Positions 1 through 8,152 of a stretch of 17,837 nt of DNA are shown piece by piece. The position numbers and the translations under genes were made by a program. Origin of the DNA: an uncultured Bacteroidales bacterium (lineage in GTDB: Bacteria; Bacteroidota; Bacteroidia; Bacteroidales; Paludibacteraceae). The notes below the pieces were generated by a model, which was not told the origin of the DNA, made no database searches, and saw nothing but the letters and a program-made list of their open reading frames with translations. Within the stretch, counting starts at the first letter, position 1. Every line of letters starts with the position of its first letter. The stretch spans positions 1-17,837 of the forward strand of contig CALDQH010000013.1 of NCBI GenBank assembly GCA_937911935.1, read 5' to 3'.

Positions 1-1550
1 CTATCAATTTTGGCATTCAATACAGTAGCATTTAGTGCACCATTGGCACCCAAGTGTTTTTCTAAACGCTCTTGCACTTTGGCTCTAAATTTGCAATCGC
101 CCAAAATACCATTGCAACCCGATTTGCCTTTGCCTGTCCACCAGAAAGGAGTTGGGAAATCGTCGTTGTAATATTGATTATCTTCTACCATTAAACCCGT
201 GGTTTTGGTATCTTGATTGCCCCAACCGAGTTCGTAATCCCACATGGGATTTGCTACAATTTTATCAGAAGCCGAATTAACGGTAAACACACACGATATA
301 CGATAAGCATCGGCATTGCGGCTAAATTCGTTCATAATAAAGTAATCTGCCCACGAATCGTAATCGATAAGCGTAGCTAATTTAGCATAATCGTTTGCCA
401 AAATAGCATTTTCCATGTTGGTAAACATACCCTTAATTTCTGCCACTTTAGCATCCCAAGGAGCGTCGTTTAGCACATTGCCATCGTCATCAAATTCAGC
501 AATATCTTCGCGCTCGGGATATTCAATTTCAAAAGCTTGATCGACCGTAATGTTATAAGTACGAATACCTGTTTTACCCGTATTAGAGGTAGTAAAGGTA
601 CAACGTTTTGAATCCTCGTTAGCACCAGCCTTTCCTGCATATCGATCGGCGATATCGGTTTTATCAAATTTAACGATGTAACCCGTATCTTCGTTGATGT
701 TTACGCGATTTTCATCTTGTGTAATTTTATCCATAAACACGTAAATACCTTGGTACTCACCATCGATGTAGAGTTCTACATAACGGCATTTCACACCCCA
801 CATGCCTGTCATTTGAGCATATTGATGGTACGTCAAAACGTTACGCATATAGGTTGCATCGGGATAAGAAGCATACAACACCCAATCTTTATGGGCAGCC
901 TCGCCAAACATACCAAACTTTTTGGTTTTTACCTCGCCTAATTTTTTAGAATCACAATTTTTATCGCCCGATACAAACGCATAGCTGCGTTTGGGGTTAT
1001 ACAAACTAGAAGAACCACGGTAGTTCATGCGTGCTTTGCGGTCGTAATGCAGCACATCCGCATTGTTAATGTCCGACTGTGTGATAGCACCACCATCCTC
1101 GTTCCATAAAATCTTAACATCTACGCTGCGTTTGGCTTTAAGTGCTTCTACTTGCTCAATATTGGGATAACCCTGTGTATTGATATCATGAACAGGAAAA
1201 TCTTTTGATGTACGAACCAAAATTACAGGCAATTTACTGCTAAATGTTACTGCATCCTTGCTGTTATCAGTAATAGAAACAACATTAGAAGTATAGGTAG
1301 TTAACACTCCTGCCAAGTCGTAGGTAAGCACACAACGATAGTAACCAGCGGTATTAGGACGAATATTATCCCAGCCTGCCCCATCGCCAGCAGCATACTT
1401 AACCCAATTACTTCCACTTGAAGCAAATTGCCATTCGTACGAAACGGTAGCTTCACCTGCTTTGGGCAGTTTTGAAACATAAAGACCGGCAAAGTCTGTA
1501 AAGTCTCTTGGGTTGATGGCATATCTATTTCGGATGGCAGAAATTTCTAC
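1..1550 (-). repeat. Ig-like + CotH unit, second copy (truncated by window edge)
   Basis: Second copy of the long in-frame unit inside the CotH gene. It aligns with 2392-3936 at an offset of 2391 bp near the left edge and 2376 bp at the Ig-like end. The 15-bp difference is a five-residue insertion before the ALKAKRSVDVK motif. Bases 1-461 match 2392-2852 with no mismatch. From base 462 onward the copies differ at many sites, mostly synonymous, plus a replaced stretch around 550-660. Both offsets are multiples of three, so the frame is kept. Confidence 0.9.
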
Positions 1551-4361
1551 ATCATAAACATCTTCTACACCCGTAATTTTAAGTGTTTTTGTGGAAACCG
1601 TGAATTCTATTTTAGATGCTTTAATTACACCAGAAGCTTGCAGATTTGAGCCTGCAACCGTTAATTTATATTCTTTTCCAACTTCTATAGCAGGGGTATT
1701 AGTTGAAGCACCAAAATCTAATGTACTCCAGTCTGATGAAGCCAATTTAAACTCACCTAAGATTTCAACTTCTTCTCCTGCAGGATAAGACACCACATAA
1801 TAATTGCCATCTGTCGTATTCAATCTAAATTTCTCATCGTCGCCCCAAGAAGTAATGGCACCTTTTAGGTACAATTCTGTATAAGTTAACGGTGTATCTG
1901 GCGTATCAGGAGTATCTGTTGCCCCTTTGGTGTATGTTAATTTACCAGAAACACCATCTGCATTCAACTTAAAGGTAAATGTATAGGTTGTGTTTTTTGT
2001 GGTAGTAATGTTGGCATAACCCGTTGTTTCTCCCTTGGTCATAGATGCGTAACTGCTAGAGTTTTCATCTGTACTCACAATATTTTTACTATCTCCACGT
2101 GCCCAAATATCACCTGTGTTAGTTATAATTTGCAGCGTATGCGAAGTGGCTGTAGCGGTGAAAGAGGCTGTGTATGAGCCATCTGTTTGTTCAGTAAGCT
2201 TAATACCATTGTTGTAGGCAGTAATTTTGCTTCCGTTAATAGTACCTACAAGAGCAAAATTTAATTCAGAACAGCCTTCCCAAGCATTTACAACGGATTT
2301 TAAACCATTTGTACGGTTGGTAACCCACGATTTTAAAGAAGATGTACTTACCGACGTGTTTTTAGAACTACTTCCTAACACCGTTTGTAAACTATCAATT
2401 TTGGCATTCAATACAGTAGCATTTAGTGCACCATTGGCACCCAAGTGTTTTTCTAAACGCTCTTGCACTTTGGCTCTAAATTTGCAATCGCCCAAAATAC
2501 CATTGCAACCCGATTTGCCTTTGCCTGTCCACCAGAAAGGAGTTGGGAAATCGTCGTTGTAATATTGATTATCTTCTACCATTAAACCCGTGGTTTTGGT
2601 ATCTTGATTGCCCCAACCGAGTTCGTAATCCCACATGGGATTTGCTACAATTTTATCAGAAGCCGAATTAACGGTAAACACACACGATATACGATAAGCA
2701 TCGGCATTGCGGCTAAATTCGTTCATAATAAAGTAATCTGCCCACGAATCGTAATCGATAAGCGTAGCTAATTTAGCATAATCGTTTGCCAAAATAGCAT
2801 TTTCCATGTTGGTAAACATACCCTTAATTTCTGCCACTTTAGCATCCCAAGGGGCATCGTTTACCACATTACCATCGTCATCAAATTCAGCAATATCTTC
2901 GCGCTCGGGGTATTCAATTTCGAAGGCTTGATCGACGAATTGATCGTAAGTGCTAATATTTCGCTTACCAGTATTAGAAGTAATAAAGGTATTGCGTTTG
3001 TAATCTTCGTTATATCCACTGGTTCCATCGTAAGAATCGACCATATCTGTTTTATCAAACTTAACAATATAACCTGTATCTTCGTTGATATTTACACGAT
3101 TTTCGTCTTGGGTAACCTTATCCATAAATACGTAAATACCTTTGTATTCTCCGTCAATATAAAGTTCTACGTATCTACACTTAACACCCCAAAGACCTGT
3201 CATTTGGGCGTATTGATGATAGGTTAAAATATTACGCATATAGGTTTCGTCGGGGGCTGAAGCATAAAGAACCCAATCTTTTTGTGCTTCTGCACCAAAC
3301 ATACCAAACTTTTTGGTCTTTACCTCGCCCAATTTTTTAGCATCGCAGTTTTTATCGCCCGATACAAAAGCATAACTTTTTTTGCTATTGCGCAAGCTAG
3401 ACGAACCGCGGTAGTTCATGCGCGCCTTACGGTCGTAGTGCAGCACATCGGCATTGTTGATATCCGCTTGCGTGATAGAGCCTCCATTTTCGTTCCACAA
3501 AATCTTAACATCTACGCTGCGTTTAGCCTTGAGTTCTGCTACCCCATCGTTGTCTAAATAATCTACCGATGGAAAATCTTTGGCGGTGCGCACCAAAATA
3601 ACGGGCAGTTTACCGCTAAAAGTAACACTGCTACTACCACTATGGGTAATTTGCAATACATTCGATGTATAGGTAGTAATTTGACCTGCTAAATCGTAAG
3701 TTAGAACACAACGATAGTAACCCGCCGTATTGGGGCGAATATTATCCCAAGTTGCGCCATCACCCAATGAATATTTACTCCATGTAGTTTGGTTTGTAGA
3801 ATATTGCCATTCGTACGATACGCTGGCATCGCCTGCTTTGGGAAGTGCAGAAACATACAAACCTGCAAAATCGGTAAAATTGTTGGTGTTGATAGAAAGT
3901 CGGTTACGAATAGCCGAGATAACCACTTCGCCTGTAACTTGAGGGGTATCGGGCATGTCGGGCGTATCGGGTGTATCGGGCACAAACGTTTCTTCGATAA
4001 TAGCATACTTACCCGTGTTATCTTGACTACCTGCCTTTCCCTGAAAAGCAGTTTTGGTAGTAGAACAATCAACCGTTTGTTGAGTTGACGAAGAAGCCCC
4101 ATTGTTAAACAAAAAGTTAACCTTACTAAAGTTTCCTTTTATCGTATAGGTGTAATACCCATCGGAACCCAACGTCATTTCAACAGTACCTGGCCAAGAC
4201 GTGTTACCATCTATTTGATTTTTATCATCGTCCCATGCCCATAGTTGGCACTTGCTCCAAGAAGACGGAGCCTTGAATTTAAAAGTTACATCGGCCCATA
4301 TAGAGGACGACATAAGCACAGCCACCCACAACAGGAGCAGCCTGAAGAGATTTTTTTTCAT
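1..4361 (-). CDS. Large secreted CotH-domain repeat protein, 3' end outside window (partial)
   Basis: Open from ATG at 4361 to the left edge, 1453 codons without a stop. Residues 1-23 are a signal peptide (MKKNLFRLLLLWVAVLMSSS, then IWA). Residues ~24-115 resemble a CBM26-type starch-binding module, followed by a PDTPDTPDMPDTP linker. Unit 1 has an Ig-like domain (~140-240) and a CotH kinase-like domain (~245-655). CotH motifs seen are RMNYRGSSSL (314-323), GIYVFMDK (~408-415), NEFSRNADAYR (547-557) and MWDYELGWGN (576-585, the likely metal-binding Asp). A beta-sandwich-like stretch (~695-810), a TDTPDTPDTP linker and a SusE/CBM-like module (~826-920) precede unit 2, with Ig-like ~930-1030 and CotH from ~1040 to the edge (MWDYELGWGN at 1373-1382). 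CotH proteins are atypical secreted or surface kinases. Binding of starch or another glycan at the cell surface is inferred. The start is fixed by the signal peptide and the promoter just upstream. Confidence 0.85.
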   Translation of the reverse strand, partial: MKKNLFRLLLLWVAVLMSSSIWADVTFKFKAPSSWSKCQLWAWDDDKNQIDGNTSWPGTVEMTLGSDGYYTYTIKGNFSKVNFLFNNGASSSTQQTVDCSTTKTAFQGKAGSQDNTGKYAIIEETFVPDTPDTPDMPDTPQVTGEVVISAIRNRLSINTNNFTDFAGLYVSALPKAGDASVSYEWQYSTNQTTWSKYSLGDGATWDNIRPNTAGYYRCVLTYDLAGQITTYTSNVLQITHSGSSSVTFSGKLPVILVRTAKDFPSVDYLDNDGVAELKAKRSVDVKILWNENGGSITQADINNADVLHYDRKARMNYRGSSSLRNSKKSYAFVSGDKNCDAKKLGEVKTKKFGMFGAEAQKDWVLYASAPDETYMRNILTYHQYAQMTGLWGVKCRYVELYIDGEYKGIYVFMDKVTQDENRVNINEDTGYIVKFDKTDMVDSYDGTSGYNEDYKRNTFITSNTGKRNISTYDQFVDQAFEIEYPEREDIAEFDDDGNVVNDAPWDAKVAEIKGMFTNMENAILANDYAKLATLIDYDSWADYFIMNEFSRNADAYRISCVFTVNSASDKIVANPMWDYELGWGNQDTKTTGLMVEDNQYYNDDFPTPFWWTGKGKSGCNGILGDCKFRAKVQERLEKHLGANGALNATVLNAKIDSLQTVLGSSSKNTSVSTSSLKSWVTNRTNGLKSVVNAWEGCSELNFALVGTINGSKITAYNNGIKLTEQTDGSYTASFTATATSHTLQIITNTGDIWARGDSKNIVSTDENSSSYASMTKGETTGYANITTTKNTTYTFTFKLNADGVSGKLTYTKGATDTPDTPDTPLTYTELYLKGAITSWGDDEKFRLNTTDGNYYVVSYPAGEEVEILGEFKLASSDWSTLDFGASTNTPAIEVGKEYKLTVAGSNLQASGVIKASKIEFTVSTKTLKITGVEDVYDVEISAIRNRYAINPRDFTDFAGLYVSKLPKAGEATVSYEWQFASSGSNWVKYAAGDGAGWDNIRPNTAGYYRCVLTYDLAGVLTTYTSNVVSITDNSKDAVTFSSKLPVILVRTSKDFPVHDINTQGYPNIEQVEALKAKRSVDVKILWNEDGGAITQSDINNADVLHYDRKARMNYRGSSSLYNPKRSYAFVSGDKNCDSKKLGEVKTKKFGMFGEAAHKDWVLYASYPDATYMRNVLTYHQYAQMTGMWGVKCRYVELYIDGEYQGIYVFMDKITQDENRVNINEDTGYIVKFDKTDIADRYAGKAGANEDSKRCTFTTSNTGKTGIRTYNITVDQAFEIEYPEREDIAEFDDDGNVLNDAPWDAKVAEIKGMFTNMENAILANDYAKLATLIDYDSWADYFIMNEFSRNADAYRISCVFTVNSASDKIVANPMWDYELGWGNQDTKTTGLMVEDNQYYNDDFPTPFWWTGKGKSGCNGILGDCKFRAKVQERLEKHLGANGALNATVLNAKID
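2392..3936 (-). repeat. Ig-like + CotH unit, first copy
   Basis: First copy (nearer the protein N-terminus) of the duplicated Ig-like plus CotH kinase-like unit. The part 2392-2852 is identical base for base to 1-461, whereas 2853-3936 is clearly diverged from its partner. The abrupt change at 2852/2853 marks a recombination or gene-conversion boundary, or an assembly join. Confidence 0.9.
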
Positions 4362-4405
4362 ATGATGTGATTTTAAGTGTTTGTCTATTTAAATAGTAAA
4401 CCTTA

Positions 4406-4436
4406 CAAATATAAACAAAATTTATTCATTTACAAA
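4406..4436 (-). promoter_or_regulatory. Bacteroidota-type promoter of the CotH gene
   Basis: On the minus strand TTTG (4436-4433) is followed by exactly 19 bases and then TATATTTG (4413-4406). This is a full match to the -33 TTTG / -7 TAnnTTTG promoter of Bacteroidota. Transcription would start near 4400, giving a leader of about 40 bases before ATG 4361. Confidence 0.8.
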
Positions 4437-4477
4437 TGAGTAGCCATGCTTTGGGCAACAGGATCTTGTGGGTAGAG

Positions 4478-4508
4478 AAAAAAAAAGGCATCCCTAAGGA
4501 CACCTTTT
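4478..4508 (-). terminator. Intrinsic terminator of the lipoprotein gene
   Basis: In minus-strand RNA, AAGGUGUCC and GGAUGCCUU pair over nine positions (two G-U wobbles) around a UUAG loop, at 4506-4485. About nine U residues follow. The wobbles become C-A mismatches on the other strand, so it is directional. It lies 24 bases past the stop codon at 4532. Confidence 0.85.
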
Positions 4509-4531
4509 ATCAGACTGATTTTTTATCGCTA

Positions 4532-5209
4532 TTAGTTGAAATATTGACTTAACTGCGCATAATCGCCTTTAATTTGTGTATTTAAGTCTTCGAGGCAAAG
4601 TTTAAAGGTTTCTGCAATGGTAACTTCCGATGGATCTTCGTATCCCCAATACATAGCCGCGTATTTTTTTACTTTGTGTTGTTTGGATTGATAAGTTGCT
4701 ACGACATTGCCATGGGCATCCAAGAAATCCATTTCTACCAACATGGTAGTGGAATTAGATGCGAACGGCATTCCAAACAAGTTAGGAACGCACAGTAAAC
4801 AACCGCTTAAAACGGTAAAACCATAATTCGGTTTATCTTTACCCGCAACCAAACGACATACGACTTTTCCTCTTTTCTCGCCTATTTTGGTAACGATGTT
4901 GTTGTACATATTGGTTAGAAACAACGACTTGATGTTATTCAAATCGGAACTTGCATACGATTTGGTCGATGACTCGGTAAATGCAACGGTCGAATAACGA
5001 GCGCCCCATCCAGAAGCAACTGCAACTCCTGTACTTTCGTGATTTTCGTATCCTGCAACGGTAGCAAAACTTTGTTCGTCTAATATAAGTTCCATGGCAG
5101 GCAATTTGGCAGGAAGTTGAGCTGTTGGAGTCTTTTCCAAAGCACTATAACTTTTGCATCCCACCAAGGAGATGGCTATAAGCAAAATAGCTAAAAGATT
5201 CTTTTTCAT
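4532..5209 (-). CDS. Hypothetical lipoprotein
   Basis: Encodes about 225 residues. The start chosen is ATG 5209 rather than an upstream in-frame TTG at 5269, because it gives a clean lipoprotein signal: MKKNLLAILLIAISLVGC with lipobox LVGC and acylated Cys18. The mature part begins KSYSALEKTPTAQLPAKLPAMEL and has mixed alpha/beta character, with no further membrane segment. I do not recognise a family. A FSLV-like anchoring in the outer or inner membrane cannot be decided from sequence. It follows namZ by 69 bases, has its own likely promoter in that gap and ends at a good terminator. It may therefore be transcribed both alone and by read-through from namZ. Confidence 0.8.
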   Translation of the reverse strand: MKKNLLAILLIAISLVGCKSYSALEKTPTAQLPAKLPAMELILDEQSFATVAGYENHESTGVAVASGWGARYSTVAFTESSTKSYASSDLNNIKSLFLTNMYNNIVTKIGEKRGKVVCRLVAGKDKPNYGFTVLSGCLLCVPNLFGMPFASNSTTMLVEMDFLDAHGNVVATYQSKQHKVKKYAAMYWGYEDPSEVTIAETFKLCLEDLNTQIKGDYAQLSQYFN

Positions 5210-5237
5210 GCGTAAAGTGTTTATCATTTTGACGGTC

Positions 5238-5269
5238 CAAAAGTAATGCTTATCATCCAAATGCAACAA
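5238..5269 (-). promoter_or_regulatory. Probable promoter of the lipoprotein gene
   Basis: Minus-strand TACTTTTG at 5245-5238 fits the -7 TAnnTTTG element exactly. The -33 position, with 20-base spacing, reads TTGT rather than TTTG, so the match is partial. A start near 5231 would leave a short leader before ATG 5209 and fits the choice of that start codon. Confidence 0.5.
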
Positions 5270-5278
5270 TTTTAAATC

Positions 5279-6487
5279 TTAATAGAGGTAAAACGAAGCA
5301 GATTTTTCTTTAAACGCTTGTTCGTTGTTGCGCCAGTATGACAAAATATCGTCTGTCTTGTATTGTTTTGAAAAATTTTCTCTGATAAAATTGGTCCCAC
5401 ACACCTTATCGAACATATTGTTGCGTTTTTCGGTTTCTGCCGAGAACAATACATGTGACGGATACAACTGATGCATGGCTTCTATTACATGAAACTGGAT
5501 TTCGGAAAGGCGCGCCTTGTCATAATCGGTTATAAAGATTTGCACACCTTGAACGATTTGTCCTTGCATATCGCCAAACAAGGGTTTGTACAAAATAGGA
5601 CGGAAAGCCACCCCTGGTAATTGTTTCGCACTTAAGACATCTGTCAATTCTACAGACTTTACCCAAGGAGCTGTCATTACCTGAAAAGGCAAGGTATAAC
5701 CTACGCCAATGTTCATAAAGCCCATTTCACCGATAATACCGGTGGCTGGATACAAAATAGCAGCGGTGGTTGATGGAATTTGAGGCGAGGTAGGCACCCA
5801 AGGCAAACCCGTATCTTCAAAACGCATGCTGCGCTTCCAACCCTGCATGGGCACAACGGTTAGTTTGCAACCTATTTCTTGATTTAAGTAATTGGCTAAC
5901 TCGCCGCAGGTTAAACCGTAAATATAAGGAATATCGAACTGGCTAACGAACGAAAAATAACCTTGGCTAACACCACTACCCTCTACTTTTTCGCCTCCCA
6001 ACGGATTGGGACGGTCTAAAATAACCACTTCTTTGTTTTGCTCTTTTGCCGCCATCATGACCAAACCCATGGTGCTAATAAACGTGTAAGAGCGACAACC
6101 TATGTCTTGAATATCATACACCAACACATCAATGCCTTGCAACATCTCGGGCGTAGGTTTGCGCGTTTTGCCATAGAGCGAATGTACTTTTAAGCCTGTT
6201 TTTGCATCAACCTGGTTTTCGACCTTTTCTCCAGCAGGAATATCGCCACGAACCCCATGTTCGGGACCATAAAGCGCCACTAACTGCACATCGGGAGCCT
6301 CAAACAAAATATCAACTGTCGATTTTAAGTTTCTATCAACGCCTGTTGGATTGGTAATCAACCCTACCCTTTTGCCCTTTAACAGCTCAAAATTGGCATC
6401 GCGTAACACCTCAATACCGGTCATCACCTGTGAATATGCAACGAAAGGAGCAAATATGAATAAAATATAAAATAATAGACGTTTCAT
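5279..6487 (-). CDS. namZ: Exo-beta-N-acetylmuramidase NamZ-like (DUF1343/YbbC, GH171)
   Basis: 402 residues, usual family length. An N-terminal signal peptide (residues 1-20, ending AYSQ) sends it to the periplasm. Family motifs are LITNPTGVDR (~43-52), LYGPEHGVRGD (72-82, with Glu76 in the expected catalytic PEHG), YDIQDIGCRSYTF (124-136), LDRPNPLGG (157-165) and GLTCGELA (191-198). The family removes terminal MurNAc residues from peptidoglycan fragments during cell-wall recycling. The start is ATG 6487, only four bases from the inverted heptamer repeat that ends the intervening-sequence-protein module. The ribosome-binding region of this gene therefore lies inside that repeat. Family assignment is firm; the symbol is by homology. 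Confidence 0.88.
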   Translation of the reverse strand: MKRLLFYILFIFAPFVAYSQVMTGIEVLRDANFELLKGKRVGLITNPTGVDRNLKSTVDILFEAPDVQLVALYGPEHGVRGDIPAGEKVENQVDAKTGLKVHSLYGKTRKPTPEMLQGIDVLVYDIQDIGCRSYTFISTMGLVMMAAKEQNKEVVILDRPNPLGGEKVEGSGVSQGYFSFVSQFDIPYIYGLTCGELANYLNQEIGCKLTVVPMQGWKRSMRFEDTGLPWVPTSPQIPSTTAAILYPATGIIGEMGFMNIGVGYTLPFQVMTAPWVKSVELTDVLSAKQLPGVAFRPILYKPLFGDMQGQIVQGVQIFITDYDKARLSEIQFHVIEAMHQLYPSHVLFSAETEKRNNMFDKVCGTNFIRENFSKQYKTDDILSYWRNNEQAFKEKSASFYLY

Positions 6488-6490
6488 ATT

Positions 6491-6522
6491 AGTTAGGAGT
6501 TAGGAGTTAGGAGTTAGGAGGT
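6491..6522. repeat. Left terminal inverted repeat, AGTTAGG heptamer array
   Basis: Four perfect tandem copies of AGTTAGG (6491-6518), then AGGT. The reverse complement of the array at 6910-6940 matches 6492-6522 at 28 of 31 positions. The stop codon of the enclosed gene (TAA at 6514-6516) is part of the array. Confidence 0.9.
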
Positions 6523-6873
6523 GTGAGTTGTTTTTGTTGTTTTAGTTATGCTGCTTAACATTTTATATATTTCTCTTGCTTCCTTTTGAATGGATGTATA
6601 TTCATTCTTATTAATGAAATCAGATTTATATAATATATCAATCCAATAAATTGTTTCAACAGCTTCTTTGTAAGCGATATACATCTTTGATAAAAAATCT
6701 TTTCTACTTATACCACATAGTGCCTCAGAAACATTAGCACCAATACTAGTACCAGAACGTAACACCTGTTTAGATATTATATATTCATTCTTAATATTTA
6801 AATACTTGTACAAGTTTACAATCCTAATAGCAAAATTGAAACTCTTTTCTTTTATTAAACTTTTGTTCTCCAT
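6514..6873 (-). CDS. Four-helix-bundle protein, 23S rRNA intervening-sequence protein (S23/IVP) family
   Basis: 119 residues, all helical. It matches the IVP/TIGR02436 family pattern: KSFNFAIRIVNLYKYL at the start, then QVLRSGTSIGANVSEA (~37-52) and a helix with YKEAVETIYWIDIL (~68-81). The protein forms a four-helix bundle, and members associate with RNA or nucleoprotein partners. The original members are encoded inside 23S rRNA intervening sequences, but this one is free-standing. The C-terminus (KTTKTTHTS) is low-complexity, and its last codons and stop are written by the flanking heptamer array. That suggests the coding end was formed by, or evolved with, the repeat. ATG 6873 is the only sensible start. 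No promoter is evident, so it may be read with the rlmI-like gene. The molecular role is unknown. Confidence 0.85.
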   Translation of the reverse strand: MENKSLIKEKSFNFAIRIVNLYKYLNIKNEYIISKQVLRSGTSIGANVSEALCGISRKDFLSKMYIAYKEAVETIYWIDILYKSDFINKNEYTSIQKEAREIYKMLSSITKTTKTTHTS

Positions 6874-6909
6874 AAGAAACTTAATAAGATGGTTATAATT
6901 TGATTATTT

Positions 6910-6940
6910 AACTCCTCACTCCTAACTCCTAACTCCCAAC
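6910..6940. repeat. Right terminal inverted repeat, heptamer array
   Basis: Plus-strand copies TCCTAAC, TCCTAAC and TCCCAAC occupy 6920-6940, preceded by a degenerate copy. Reverse-complemented it matches the left array at 28 of 31 positions. It lies 36 bases upstream of the start codon at 6873 and 28 bases past the stop of the rlmI-like gene. Confidence 0.9.
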
Positions 6941-6967
6941 TTTATACCCTATAAAATCACTCGAACT

Positions 6968-8152
6968 TTATTCTACGTACAAAACCAACCCCTTCAAATA
7001 CTCCCCCTCTGGGTGATAGATGTTGATAGGATGGTCAACAGGTTGTGTTACTTGGTGCAGGATACGCACTTTGCGACCACTTATGGCAGCTGCCGAGAAT
7101 ACAGCCAAACGGAATTGGTCTTTATCAACTGCTTGCGAACAGGAGAACGTAAATAAGATACCACCCGATTTAATTTTCTCGAAGGCTTTGGCATTAAGGC
7201 GTTTGTAACCTTGCAAGGCATTTTTTAAGGCATCACGATGTTTGGCAAAAGCAGGAGGATCAAGCACGATTAAATCGTAATTTTCGTCCATTTGATCGAG
7301 AAATTTAAAGGCATCTTGCGCAAAAGCTTCGTGTCGATTATCGCCTGGAAAATTCATTTCCATGTTTTTGTTAACCAAATCGATGGCTTTGGCAGAACTA
7401 TCTACCGAGTGCACACAAGCAGCACCGCCACGCATGGCATAGCACGAGAAACCGCCTGTATAGCAGAACATATTAAGCACCCTACGACCTTTTGCATAGT
7501 GTTCTAAAAGTTGACGATTGCTACGTTGGTCGATAAAGAAACCAGTTTTTTGACCTCTTTCCCAGTCGATGCAGAACTTAATGCCGTTTTCGAGTGCAAT
7601 GGCATCGCTATCAGAACCGATTAGGTAACCATTTTCGGCACCTGTATCAGCTTTGTATGGCAAGGTGGTTTCGGACTTATAGTAAACGTTTTTAATTTTG
7701 CCTTCGCTGATATCAACAAGACACTGGGCTATTTCCTCGCGATGCAAGTGCATGCCCACCGAATGAGCTTGCATAACAGCCGTAGAGCCATAAAAATCGA
7801 CAATTAATCCTGGCAAAAAGTCGCCTTCGCCATGCACCAAACGAAACGAACTATGCGTATCGGTATAATCCAAGCCAAGATCTTTGCGCATTTGATAAGC
7901 TGCCGTTAGGCGTTTAGTCCAAAATGCCTTATCAATGGTTTGTTGGTTAAAACTCAACACCCTAACAACGATACTGCCTATTTGGTAATGTCCAACGGCA
8001 ATAAATTCTTTAGAAGAGGTATAGACCTCTACAATTTCGCCTTCGGTTATGTTTTTATCGGTATATGCTACTGCGCCCGAAAAAACCCAAGGATGGAATC
8101 GAAGCAACGATGACTCTTTTCCTTTCTTTAAAAAAATCTTCTTATAGTTCAT
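6968..8152 (-). CDS. rlmI: RlmI-like 23S rRNA m5C methyltransferase (PUA + class I SAM domain)
   Basis: 394 residues, full family length. An N-terminal PUA domain (~1-80, with HPWVFSGAV) is followed by an EEHEE-like linker and a Rossmann SAM methyltransferase. Motifs include GFFIDQRSNR (204-213), motif I VLNMFCYTGGFS (225-236), VDSS (250-253), motif IV LDPPAFAK (297-304) and motif VI FSCSQ (336-340, with Cys338 as candidate nucleophile). In Escherichia coli RlmI makes m5C1962 in 23S rRNA. The same site in this organism is inferred. The start overlaps the exonuclease gene by 11 bases, which suggests translational coupling. Confidence 0.9.
   Translation of the reverse strand: MNYKKIFLKKGKESSLLRFHPWVFSGAVAYTDKNITEGEIVEVYTSSKEFIAVGHYQIGSIVVRVLSFNQQTIDKAFWTKRLTAAYQMRKDLGLDYTDTHSSFRLVHGEGDFLPGLIVDFYGSTAVMQAHSVGMHLHREEIAQCLVDISEGKIKNVYYKSETTLPYKADTGAENGYLIGSDSDAIALENGIKFCIDWERGQKTGFFIDQRSNRQLLEHYAKGRRVLNMFCYTGGFSCYAMRGGAACVHSVDSSAKAIDLVNKNMEMNFPGDNRHEAFAQDAFKFLDQMDENYDLIVLDPPAFAKHRDALKNALQGYKRLNAKAFEKIKSGGILFTFSCSQAVDKDQFRLAVFSAAAISGRKVRILHQVTQPVDHPINIYHPEGEYLKGLVLYVE

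Larger units (their letters stand above)
6491..6940 (-). mobile_element. Candidate intervening-sequence-like element carrying an IVP gene
   Basis: A single small gene is framed by inverted heptamer arrays, and the unit sits between two ordinary genes (rlmI-like and namZ). In the transcript the two ends would pair into a stem of about 28 base pairs with the gene as the loop. This is the layout of intervening sequences found in 23S rRNA of some bacteria, yet no rRNA is present here. No convincing target-site duplication is visible at the edges. Mobility is inferred, not shown. Confidence 0.5.

Noticed and set aside
3701..4102. Minus-strand 133-residue ORF and other short ORFs within 1-4361
   Set aside because: They lie in other frames of the CotH gene, which is continuously open with conserved motifs throughout.
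6491..6940. CRISPR array or classical insertion sequence
   Set aside because: The repeats are 7 bp with no spacers, and the enclosed gene is an IVP-family protein, not a transposase.
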